From the NCBI GenBank assembly GCA_947259435.1, contig CAMYMP010000155.1, positions 1-6,008 of the forward strand: DNA of 6,008 bases, written 5' to 3'. The stretch's first letter is position 1. Every line of letters begins with the position of its first letter. The notes below the pieces were generated by a model. The model ran no database searches and had not been told where the DNA came from. It saw nothing but the letters and a program-made list of their open reading frames with translations. Positions 1 to 5,935 of this stretch are shown here, piece by piece. Both the position numbers and the translations under genes were made by a program. Origin of the DNA: an uncultured Woeseiaceae bacterium. GTDB lineage: Bacteria > Pseudomonadota > Gammaproteobacteria > Woeseiales > Woeseiaceae.

Positions 1-616
1 CGTCACCTTCGTCATAAGCGCCGGTGTAGGCAGAGATCTCGAAACCTTCGAAGTCCTTTTTGGTGATGATATTGACAACGCCGGAAATCGCGTCGCTGCC
101 GTAGATCGACGATGCACCGTCTTCCAGAACTTCGATGCGATCAATGATGCCGGCGGGTATCGTATTCAGATCAACCGCAGACGACACGCCACTTGCGGAT
201 GAACCGTTCACCCAGCGGACACCATCGACGAGAACCAGCGTTCGCTTCGAGCCCAGGAATCGCAAATCAACCTGCGAAGCTCCGGCACCGATGCCACCGC
301 CGTCGGGCGGAAAACCGAAATTGCCGCTGCTGTTGAAACGCGTGTTCAAGGCACCGCCCGAGGCAGACAGCCTCTGCAGATAATCGCCTATCGACGTGAG
401 CCCGGATCGATCGATGTCCTGCTCGCTGATATTCAGAATCGGCGAACTCTCCTCTAACGGATTCTGACGAATGCGCGAACCCGTAACGACGACCTCTTCA
501 AGTCTTTCGTCAGCAGATGCAGCTTCCTGAGCCTGAGCGACCTGAACGGTGCCGGCTGTAAGAACCAATGCCAGAGACATGCAGAGTGCTCCGACGAGTG
601 AATTAAAGTGCTTCAT
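1..616 (-). CDS. TonB-dependent outer-membrane receptor, N-terminal part (truncated by window edge)
   Basis: The visible 205 residues are the start of a TonB-dependent receptor, an outer-membrane beta-barrel that imports a ligand with energy from TonB-ExbBD. Residues 1-29 form a signal peptide (Lys2, a hydrophobic stretch, likely cleavage after VAQA). A TonB-box-like segment follows ([10 protein letters not shown], residues 40-49), then the plug domain. Typical plug motifs are [17 protein letters not shown] and the highly characteristic [30 protein letters not shown] near the left edge. The barrel lies outside the window. The ATG at 616 is chosen because it gives an intact signal peptide and has a purine-rich ribosome site (GAGGGGGAG) just upstream. 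There is no STN or carboxypeptidase-like domain before the TonB box. The ligand cannot be told from the plug alone. Family assignment is secure; substrate is unknown. Confidence 0.95.
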   Translation of the reverse strand, partial: MKHFNSLVGALCMSLALVLTAGTVQVAQAQEAASADERLEEVVVTGSRIRQNPLEESSPILNISEQDIDRSGLTSIGDYLQRLSASGGALNTRFNSSGNFGFPPDGGGIGAGASQVDLRFLGSKRTLVLVDGVRWVNGSSASGVSSAVDLNTIPAGIIDRIEVLEDGASSIYGSDAISGVVNIITKKDFEGFEISAYTGAYDEGD

Positions 617-930
617 TACCGCTCCCCCTCTTGTCAAAGAATATTATCCGCAGGAGTTTGTTGTGAAATAAACACAGTCCATTGATCAATTCGAAGCATA
701 TTTCCTAGGATCTTCTGCGGTTGTTGTGAATGGACAACAATAGCTTACCCTTGCTCCTGACGTTAAACTAGCCCACGCATATCGAAAAGCAATCAGGACA
801 TGTACATATTCCGGCCTTTGGAGACCTATCCCGATCGCCCCGCGCCACGCCTGGCGCTGCGGAAATCCACAATTGATGCGCGGACGCGCCGCTACTAGCG
901 TAGGTCCATACCAACCGGGAGGGCGAAACC
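617..930. other. Divergent intergenic region between receptor gene and cytochrome gene
   Basis: No coding sequence is supported in these 314 bases. The region holds the control signals of two genes that diverge from it. On the minus strand, GATAAT (plus 643-648) is a fair -10 box for the receptor gene, about 27 bases from its ATG, but no convincing -35 lies at the right distance. The word TTGTTGTGAA occurs at 658-667 and again at 721-730, the second as the left arm of an inverted repeat. Short perfect palindromes occur at 681-690 (ATTGATCAAT) and 800-807 (ATGTACAT). No good sigma-70 promoter was found for the plus-strand cytochrome gene. Its ribosome site GGGAGG lies about 919-924. Confidence 0.6.
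721..740. promoter_or_regulatory. Perfect 7-bp inverted repeat, candidate operator
   Basis: TTGTTGT and ACAACAA are exact reverse complements separated by six bases (GAATGG). The left arm with its next three bases (TTGTTGTGAA) is repeated exactly 63 bases away at 658-667, where the right half is only partly kept (AACACA). Position 658-667 is just upstream of the putative -10 box of the receptor gene. Two similarly oriented sites about six helical turns apart fit a dimeric regulator binding the same DNA face, but this is inference and no known regulator consensus was matched. Confidence 0.4.
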
Positions 931-1329
931 ATGACTTCGAACATCGTGCTCAGAATTGGATTTGTCGCGCTGTGTTTCGGCCTCTTTGGCTGCGAGCGCC
1001 CCGTCAGCTATGCCGCAGACGTGCGGCCGGTTCTGGCGCAGTCCTGCGGCCCGTGCCACAACCGAACGGGCGAAGGATTGCGCGCGAGTGGCTTTAGTGT
1101 GGCGACCTACGACGACATCATGAAAGGCATGACCCTGGGTCCGGTCATCATTGCCGGCAGCAGCGAATCCAGCAACCTGTATCGGGTCATCGCCGCAAAG
1201 ACTGCTCCCGAAATCCGCATGCCGCCGCACCATCCACAGTCACTGGCAGAAGGACGTGGCGACCCGCTAGCCCCGGCACAGGTCGCCCTCATCAAACGCT
1301 GGATCGACGAAGGCGCGAAGAACAATTAG
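931..1329 (+). CDS. Small cytochrome c lipoprotein
   Basis: A 132-residue exported monohaem cytochrome c. Residues 1-20 are a hydrophobic signal ending in the lipobox LFGC, so Cys21 would be lipidated and the protein anchored to a membrane facing the periplasm. The haem-binding motif CGPCH is at residues 39-43, within the pattern DVRPVLAQSCGPCHN that is typical of the planctomycete-type cytochrome c domain (PSCyt1-like). Met97 in EIRMPP is the likely distal haem ligand. The C-terminal LAPAQVALIKRWIDEGA is the usual last helix of this fold. The start is supported by GGGAGG seven bases before the ATG. It probably shares a transcript with the YgbA-family gene 15 bases downstream. The role is presumably electron transfer; its partner is not visible. 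Confidence 0.9.
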   Translation: MTSNIVLRIGFVALCFGLFGCERPVSYAADVRPVLAQSCGPCHNRTGEGLRASGFSVATYDDIMKGMTLGPVIIAGSSESSNLYRVIAAKTAPEIRMPPHHPQSLAEGRGDPLAPAQVALIKRWIDEGAKNN

Positions 1330-1344
1330 GCCTGAGCCGAGTCA

Positions 1345-1728
1345 ATGGGGTCGTTAAAGAAACGCCTCGCGCGTGAGCGGCTAACCTTTCTGAAGATGAT
1401 CGGCATCTACTGCTCGGCTCACCATGACCCGGCCGCCGACGGCGTGTGCAGCTCGTGTCAGGAATTCGTGGATTACGTTGAGATTCGGCTGGAGAAGTGC
1501 CCCTACGGCCAGGACAAGCCGACCTGCGCCAACTGCCCCATTCACTGCTATAAGCCAGCAAGACGAGCCCAGGCGAAAGCGATCATGCGATACGCCGGCC
1601 CGCGCATGTTGTTGCGGCATCCGCTTTTGACGATTGCCCACAAGCTGGATGGCTGGAGAATAGTCAAACACCCCGGTGAAATGAGGCGGGAGCAGAGGCT
1701 GCAGTCGCGTGAAGAACGACGGCACTGA
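1345..1728 (+). CDS. ygbA: YgbA-family protein (nitrous oxide-stimulated promoter family)
   Basis: A 127-residue cytoplasmic protein that matches the YgbA_NO family over residues 6-105 by remembered pattern. The matching blocks are KMIGIYC, CSSCQEFVDYVEIRLEKCPYG, DKPTCANCPIHCYKP and IMRYAGPRMLLRHPLL. Seven cysteines (23, 35, 38, 52, 61, 64, 68), including two CxxC pairs, suggest a metal site or redox-sensitive cluster; this is inference. In E. coli, ygbA belongs to the NsrR regulon and is induced by nitric oxide; its biochemical function is unsettled. The C-terminal 20 residues are a basic tail longer than in E. coli YgbA. The gene begins 15 bases after the cytochrome stop with only a weak ribosome site, so translation may depend on the upstream gene. 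Family call is confident; function is open. Confidence 0.88.
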   Translation: MGSLKKRLARERLTFLKMIGIYCSAHHDPAADGVCSSCQEFVDYVEIRLEKCPYGQDKPTCANCPIHCYKPARRAQAKAIMRYAGPRMLLRHPLLTIAHKLDGWRIVKHPGEMRREQRLQSREERRH

Positions 1729-1754
1729 CCGGCGAGCCCTCGGGTCTATTGCCT

Positions 1755-1826
1755 TGTTTCCCAGGACCGGACTCGAACCGGAACAGTCTTTCGGACAGCG
1801 ATTTTATAGTATCAAGCGAGAATTCC
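1755..1826 (-). pseudogene. Decayed tRNA-Leu copy (3' half conserved)
   Basis: Read on the minus strand this segment aligns with the intact tRNA-Leu at 4401-4487. The T arm (CCGGTTCGAGTCCGG), the variable arm (GTCCGAAAG) and the adjoining TCGCTG are nearly unchanged; about 46 positions align with a few substitutions and one base gained and one lost. Beyond the variable arm the anticodon arm is scrambled and the D arm and 5' acceptor are barely traceable (AATTCCG at 1821-1827). The 3' CCA has become ACA. It cannot fold as a working tRNA. It lies between the convergent ends of the YgbA gene and the ATPase gene, in direct orientation with the intact tRNA. Confidence 0.85.
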
Positions 1827-1853
1827 GAAAACTCGGTGGGACCAGGGCGGCGC

Positions 1854-3941
1854 CTATGCCCACCGCGGTGTAATTTGAAAATCCCCGACAGTGACAATGT
1901 CACCGGCCTGCAAGTCGCAGCGAGTTATCCTCTTGGAATTGACTATCGTTCCGTTGAAGCTGTTTAAATCTTCGATATAAGTTTCGCGATCGGCGCAAAA
2001 GATCAATGCATGGTGGCGACTGACAAATCCGGCATTGAGGCGCAGCTCGCAGTCCTCACTCCTGCCTATCATGAATCGCGACTGACCTTCCGCAATCTCG
2101 ATAATCTGTTCGGTTTTGCCGTCCCTGGCGATCTCAAAGGCCGTGACGACCGTGCCGGACTGCTCGGTGGAGGAATCCGTCACGGGTGCCCGTGAGCTTG
2201 AACTCACATCCATGTGGCGGGACTCGAGTTCCTCTTTCTCTGACTTCAATGCCATGATTTCCTGGCTGCACTCGGCGAGCCTGGCTTCCAGACTTTCGAT
2301 GCTGACATTTTTTTCCGATAGGGTTTTCTCGAGAGTCTCCAGGGCCAGAGCGCTACTTCGCAGCGATGCGCACTCGAGCTGCGATTCCTCGAGCAGTTTC
2401 TCGAGATGGACAAAAGCCTCGTCTCGCGAGTCCAGCTCGGCCCGGAGAGTGAGCAGCTCGCCAGTCTTGTTCTCAATTTCATCCTTGAGCGCCGCGCTGT
2501 TTTCCTCAAGGGCATCAATCTGTCCTACTCGCTCGTTGGCCATGTCGAGATCACTGACCGCCGCCTGCAGCTCTGATCGCAACTGGTCCAGCTCCGCTTC
2601 TGTCACTTTGGCCTTAGCAATTCCAGTCTGTGCCGTTTTTGCCGCACCTCTTGCCTTCTTCAGGTCGGCAGCGAGTTTCTTCGACGCTTTTTCTTTCTTC
2701 TGCAGCGCTTTCTTGCTTTCCGATAACGCTCGATTCAGTCTCCCGATCTCGTCGATTCTTTTTTCAAGAGCGCCGGAGAGTCTGTCGGTCAGTGCGGTTT
2801 GCGCGTCGAGCTGGTTACGCAATTCGCTTATGTCCCTGTCACGCGTGCCAAGATCTTGCAGGGCCCGAGTCCTATCCGCCGTCAGTTCGCCAACTTGCTC
2901 TGAAAGCTGAGCAATTTGTTCCATTGGATCCCTGCCATCAACATCTGGCATTTCGGGTCTCAGCGTGGGCATCTCGCCTGTTTCATCGGTCGTGGAATCC
3001 CGAACGTCAATGCGTTCATTGGCCCGCTGCCCGGGCTTCACAAGCTTGAAATCAGGGTCGGTCCTGCGGCGCCCCCTTCCCTGCAGAGGAACCACATGTG
3101 GCACAAGTCGCCGATTATCTGCGACGGTGCGTACAAGGTCCTCCGTGATGCCATGTGAATCCATGGCAAAGGCTTCTGTTAGAACCGCATTGCAGAGCAT
3201 GTTGATCAGCTTGGGAATCCCGCCGGTATACCGGTGTATGAGCGCAAGGGCATCGTGCGAGAATTGCACGGCATCGCTGCCGCCCGCCAACCTCAGGTGG
3301 TGAACGACGTAGTTCGCTGTTTCCTCCTCGGTATAGACGCGAATATGAAAATCGACGTGACGGCGGAACTTGGTCTGAATCATTGCCGGCGAGCCCATGA
3401 CGCGCACGAGATCGGAATTGCCGGCCAGTATGACGCTTAGCACCCGCCTGTCATTGACCTTGATCGCGGAGATCCATCGAAGTTGCTCTAATACGGTGGG
3501 GTTCACCAGGTGTGCGTTGTCAATCATCATCAGAACAGGATCGCCAGCCATGCCACGATAAACGAGGAATTCCTTGGTGATTCGCCGCAGCTCATGCGGC
3601 GTGCCCGTGATATCACTAAATCCGAGTTGTCGCAGAAATGCACAATAGAACTGCCCCTCACCCCTGCAAGTGTCATCAATCGTCGCGAAACACATGTCAT
3701 CGCCAAGGCCGGCAATGTACCGGTTCAGGAGGGTAGTTTTGCCACTTCCGTCGACACCGCAAATCACGACCAGGCGATCCGATTGCTCCGCCGCGTTGGC
3801 CAGATGTGACATCAGCAAAGAATACTGCTCGGTATGAAAAATCTGTGGTGATCGGGATAGTTCGGCAAAGGGCGTCCGCGTCAACCCGAAAAATTCGAGA
3901 AACGTTGGATCTGCAGCCAGGTTTTCTAGCGCCTGTACCAC
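1854..3941 (-). CDS. ExeA/GspA-like AAA ATPase with coiled coil and C-terminal FHA domain
   Basis: Numbered from the GTG at 3941, the protein has 695 residues. Residues 14-25 (FLEFFGLTRTPF) are the typical opening of ExeA/GspA-type ATPases. Walker A is GVDGSGKT (62-69, Lys68). Walker B is VLMMIDNAH (Asp141, with Asn142 where most relatives have Glu). LSVILAGN holds the sensor-1 position (Asn175), and GGIPKLIN (240-247) is the sensor-2 region. Residues about 280-340 look disordered. Residues about 340-586 are a long, charged heptad-rich coiled coil. Residues about 601-695 are an FHA phosphothreonine-reading domain with its key residues intact (Gly626-Arg627, Ser641, His644, Asn663-Gly664). No membrane segment or peptidoglycan-binding domain is seen. 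The GTG start has AGGA eight bases upstream; a TTG at 3998 in the same frame has none and would add 19 residues. It stands alone, flanked by tRNA-Leu relics. Role unknown. Confidence 0.9.
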   Translation of the reverse strand: MVQALENLAADPTFLEFFGLTRTPFAELSRSPQIFHTEQYSLLMSHLANAAEQSDRLVVICGVDGSGKTTLLNRYIAGLGDDMCFATIDDTCRGEGQFYCAFLRQLGFSDITGTPHELRRITKEFLVYRGMAGDPVLMMIDNAHLVNPTVLEQLRWISAIKVNDRRVLSVILAGNSDLVRVMGSPAMIQTKFRRHVDFHIRVYTEEETANYVVHHLRLAGGSDAVQFSHDALALIHRYTGGIPKLINMLCNAVLTEAFAMDSHGITEDLVRTVADNRRLVPHVVPLQGRGRRRTDPDFKLVKPGQRANERIDVRDSTTDETGEMPTLRPEMPDVDGRDPMEQIAQLSEQVGELTADRTRALQDLGTRDRDISELRNQLDAQTALTDRLSGALEKRIDEIGRLNRALSESKKALQKKEKASKKLAADLKKARGAAKTAQTGIAKAKVTEAELDQLRSELQAAVSDLDMANERVGQIDALEENSAALKDEIENKTGELLTLRAELDSRDEAFVHLEKLLEESQLECASLRSSALALETLEKTLSEKNVSIESLEARLAECSQEIMALKSEKEELESRHMDVSSSSRAPVTDSSTEQSGTVVTAFEIARDGKTEQIIEIAEGQSRFMIGRSEDCELRLNAGFVSRHHALIFCADRETYIEDLNSFNGTIVNSKRITRCDLQAGDIVTVGDFQITPRWA

Positions 3942-4091
3942 GCACCGATTCCTATATTGTGTTCTTATCGCCTGGCGGACACCGTGTTCCAAAACCAAGG
4001 GTGTCGCGTTCTGCGTACGCTTCGCCAGTCCCCCTCGCTGGTGCTCGACATAGTTTTAAACATAATTGCGCGTGTTTGGAAGCTTATGTCG

Positions 4092-4141
4092 CAAACTTTT
4101 TAGGAGTGTATTCTAAATATATGAAATTATTAATTATTTTG
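4092..4141 (-). promoter_or_regulatory. AT-rich block upstream of the ATPase gene, likely promoter region
   Basis: These bases are strikingly AT-rich compared with everything around them. They begin about 150 bases before the ATPase start. On the minus strand, TAGAAT and TATATT resemble -10 boxes, but neither has a good -35 at 16-18 bases, so no exact promoter is claimed. AT-rich DNA here could be a promoter, an H-NS-type silencer target or simply foreign DNA. The rest of 3942-4209 holds no supported gene. Confidence 0.3.
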
Positions 4142-4209
4142 TGACTGGCATTTTCAGAAACGCGGCAAATCTCGGCGCTGCGCGCTAAACACGATGCTGT
4201 GGTCAGTGT

Positions 4210-4276
4210 TGGCGCCCAGGGCCGGACTCGAACCAAAACAGGTAGTGCGCCGAACCTTAGGATTGAAGTTACAGCG
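4210..4276 (-). pseudogene. Second decayed tRNA-Leu copy
   Basis: On the minus strand the last 25 bases (plus 4210-4234) match the T arm, acceptor strand and CCA of the intact tRNA-Leu at 23 of 25 positions. Further upstream the match is weak but can be followed into the anticodon arm: AGGATTGAAGTTACAGCG at 4259-4276 aligns, with gaps, to the corresponding part of the intact gene. The stems no longer pair. The copy is about 190 bases from the intact gene in the same orientation. It retains CCA. The 25-base core is certain; the extension to 4276 is less so. Confidence 0.75.
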
Positions 4277-4377
4277 AGCAATCATGAGATAGCCGCGACG
4301 CACTCGAGATCGACGAGGATTCGGGGAAGCTAGATGGATTGTCAGCGTGCCATAACGGCGAGTCCGCCTGGCGCAAG

Positions 4378-4398
4378 ACCGCGGCCTCTGGCCGCAGT
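4378..4398 (-). terminator. Strong hairpin just after tRNA-Leu, possible terminator or processing signal
   Basis: A 9-bp stem with a three-base loop (core GCGGCC-AGA-GGCCGC on the minus strand, extended by an A-T, a C-G and a T-G pair) starts two bases after the tRNA CCA end. On the minus strand it is followed by CTTGCG rather than a run of T, so it is a poor classical terminator. On the plus strand the following bases are TT with TTTT overlapping the stem edge. It may stop tRNA transcription or guide 3' trimming. Confidence 0.4.
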
Positions 4399-4400
4399 TT

Positions 4401-4487
4401 TGGTGCCCGGGGCCGGACTCGAACCGGCACGTCCTTTCGGACAGCGGATTTTAAGTCCGCAGCGTCTACCAATTCCGCCACCCGGGC
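4401..4487 (-). tRNA. tRNA-Leu (anticodon UAA)
   Basis: An 87-base class II tRNA with every element intact. The acceptor stem GCCCGGG/CCCGGGC is perfect. The D arm is the usual GCGGAATTGGTAGACGC. The anticodon stem GCGGA/TCCGC is perfect around the loop CTTAAAA, giving anticodon UAA (reads UUA and UUG). The long variable arm GTCCGAAAGGAC pairs, the T stem GCCGG/CCGGC is perfect, the discriminator is A, and CCA is encoded. In E. coli the equivalent leuZ is the last gene of the glyW-cysT-leuZ operon; here a Cys relic precedes it by 15 bases and a Gly relic lies about 1.45 kb upstream. Confidence 0.97.
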
Positions 4488-4502
4488 ATGCGGAGGGAAA
4501 AA

Positions 4503-4577
4503 TGGAGGCTAGGGTCGGAATCGAACCGGCGTCCACGGCTTCCAAAACAAGCTAGCACACCGTTGAGCAGGCGTCGC
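4503..4577 (-). pseudogene. Decayed tRNA-Cys, 3' half preserved
   Basis: The 39 bases at plus 4503-4541 read on the minus strand as the 3' half of a proteobacterial tRNA-Cys: AAGCC of the anticodon stem, then GCCGGTTCGATTCCGAC (T arm), CCTAGCC (acceptor), discriminator U and CCA. U73 and this slightly mispaired T stem are typical of tRNA-Cys. The anticodon loop, which should read TTGCAAA, is replaced by GTTTTGG, so there is no GCA anticodon. The 5' half keeps only scattered identity (CGGT, TAGC) and no sequence able to pair as GGCTAGG. It sits 15 bases upstream of the intact tRNA-Leu, where cysT sits in E. coli. Confidence 0.8.
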
Positions 4578-4627
4578 AGTATACAGTCCTTCCGGTCAGA
4601 ATCAATTTGCGCCGGGGAGGTATTCCT

Positions 4628-4645
4628 ATGCAAGTTCTCGCATAA
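4628..4645 (+). other. Five-codon upstream reading frame (MQVLA) with strong ribosome site
   Basis: GGGGAGG at about 4614-4620 is the best ribosome-binding sequence near the lipoprotein gene, but it is correctly spaced for an ATG at 4628, not for the lipoprotein ATG at 4653. The frame from 4628 ends after five codons with a TAA whose last base is the first base of another ATG, seven bases before the lipoprotein ATG. It may act as a leader that delivers ribosomes to the real start by re-initiation. It could also be chance, or mark a small indel. Confidence 0.25.
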
Positions 4646-4652
4646 TGCGGCA

Positions 4653-5885
4653 ATGCGCTCATTCATTATTTCCGTGGCTTGCGGCACCGCTCTTTCACTT
4701 GGGGCCTGCTCTGAATCGTCGACATCGACGGGACCTGAGTTGCTTCCGCTCGAAATCCCGGTCGAAGGTCACGTCACTGCCCCCCGGCTCGCCGGTGATG
4801 ACGACGGCAATCTCGTGCTGAGCTGGCTGGCGCCTGGACCCGACGGTGACGCATTGCAGTTCTCGAGATACGTCAAGGACCGCTGGTCTCCCGTTGCGAC
4901 GGTCGTCGATAACGTCGAGATGTTCGTCAACTGGGCGGATCTGCCCTCCGTCGTCCCGCTTGGCGGCACGCGTTTTGCTGCCCACTGGCTCGTGAAGCGG
5001 CCCGGGAACGTGTACTCCTACGACGTCGCGCTCGCTCAGTCCACGAATCGCGGTGCAACGTGGTCGGCTCCAATTTCACCGCATGACGACGGCACGCCGA
5101 CCGAACACGGTTTCGTTTCCATATTTCCCCATGAAAACAAGACAGGCCTGCTCTGGCTCGATGGGCGCAAGATGGTCGCTAAGAAGGACGGTGCAGATCC
5201 GGTCGCAACCGGCATGACTCTGCGCGCAGCTTTCGTTGATGCCCAACAGCAATTGAGCGACGAACAGCTGATCGACGACCTGGCCTGCGATTGCTGTCAG
5301 ACAGATGTCGCGGTGGCCGCCTCGGGACCCATCGCCGTGTATCGCGATCGAACGACCGACGAAATACGCGACATTTCGGTAACAAGATACGTTAATGGCG
5401 CTTGGCAACCGGGCCGCACGATCGCGGCCGACAACTGGGAGATCGCCGCCTGCCCTGTGAATGGACCCGCAATTGTCGCAGGCGGCCAGTTCGTCGCTGT
5501 CGCGTGGTTTACGAGCGCCGCAACACCGACAGTTCGGGTCAGTACGTCGATCGACAGCGGTGAGACATTTTCAAAACCCGTCGACGTCATCGTCGGCGAC
5601 ACCTTGGGCCGGGTCGGCCTCGCGCAGCTCGACCGCGGCGATGTTGCCGTAAGCTGGTTACGGAGCGAGGGTAATAAAAGTACGACAGTGCTAGTTCGTC
5701 GCGTCGCTCGGGACGGCTCGTTGGGGCCGGTTGTCACGGTTGCGACGGAGGCGGCTTCACTGGCAGTTCCACAAATCGCGAGAATCAGGGACCAGCTGGT
5801 TTTTGCCTGGACCGAGACCCACGACGGTGATCCGAGCATTGCGAGCGCCCGCTTGCCGTTCACGGCGCTGATGCAGGTGAACTAG
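4653..5885 (+). CDS. Exported lipoprotein with Asp-box (sialidase/BNR-like) beta-propeller
   Basis: A 410-residue protein. Residues 1-18 are a signal peptide ending in the lipobox LGAC, so Cys19 would be lipid-modified after export; Ser20 at +2 favours outer-membrane sorting by the usual rule. Two Asp boxes, the turn motifs of sialidase-like propellers, are clear: STNRGATW (130-137) and SIDSGETF (299-306). Repeated strand patterns such as GNLVLSWLAP, DVAVSWLRSEG and DQLVFAWTETH mark propeller blades. A cysteine cluster CDCC (212-215) followed by QT, and Cys267 in AACPVNGP, are unusual and may bind metal or form disulfides. No complete sialidase active site (arginine triad) can be confirmed. 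The ATG at 4653 is chosen because it gives the lipobox signal; the open frame upstream to 4488 reads across the tRNA-Cys relic and is not protein. Function unknown. Confidence 0.85.
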   Translation: MRSFIISVACGTALSLGACSESSTSTGPELLPLEIPVEGHVTAPRLAGDDDGNLVLSWLAPGPDGDALQFSRYVKDRWSPVATVVDNVEMFVNWADLPSVVPLGGTRFAAHWLVKRPGNVYSYDVALAQSTNRGATWSAPISPHDDGTPTEHGFVSIFPHENKTGLLWLDGRKMVAKKDGADPVATGMTLRAAFVDAQQQLSDEQLIDDLACDCCQTDVAVAASGPIAVYRDRTTDEIRDISVTRYVNGAWQPGRTIAADNWEIAACPVNGPAIVAGGQFVAVAWFTSAATPTVRVSTSIDSGETFSKPVDVIVGDTLGRVGLAQLDRGDVAVSWLRSEGNKSTTVLVRRVARDGSLGPVVTVATEAASLAVPQIARIRDQLVFAWTETHDGDPSIASARLPFTALMQVN

Positions 5886-5935
5886 CTTATTGCGAGAACG
5901 AAAAAGGCCGATCATTGTGCGGACTGTCAAGAATC

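Noticed and set aside
662..677. CRP/FNR-like site (TGTGA ... CACAG)
   Set aside because: The half-site spacing is off by one and the second half is incomplete; ATTGATCAAT at 681-690 likewise lacks the FNR spacing.
690..715. Possible NsrR site upstream of the cytochrome-YgbA pair
   Set aside because: A GAAG...CTTC imperfect palindrome is present, but the match to the NsrR consensus in both half sites is too poor.
895..1725. Minus-strand frames opposite the cytochrome and YgbA genes
   Set aside because: They are shadows of two well-supported plus-strand genes.
2116..2910. Plus-strand frame of 264 codons, serine-rich
   Set aside because: It is the complement of the ATPase coiled coil; its serine-rich composition follows from Glu/Lys/Leu-rich codons on the other strand.
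3965..4051. 28-codon minus-strand frame upstream of the ATPase start
   Set aside because: It has no ribosome site and no recognisable features; treated as chance, though it ends just before the GTG start.
4334..4555. Plus-strand frame of 73 codons over the tRNA-Leu gene
   Set aside because: It is antisense to an intact tRNA and contains the artefact string GLEPARPF; it has no family resemblance.
4503..4577. Possible 3' end of a tmRNA
   Set aside because: GGACGC before the T arm is reminiscent of tmRNA, but U73, the T stem and the position next to tRNA-Leu fit tRNA-Cys better, and no tag frame or matching 5' acceptor lies upstream.
4488..4652. N-terminal extension of the lipoprotein frame up to 4488
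   Set aside because: It reads antisense across the tRNA-Cys relic, giving the GSESNRRP-type peptide that is a known artefact of tRNA complements, and it would bury the signal peptide.
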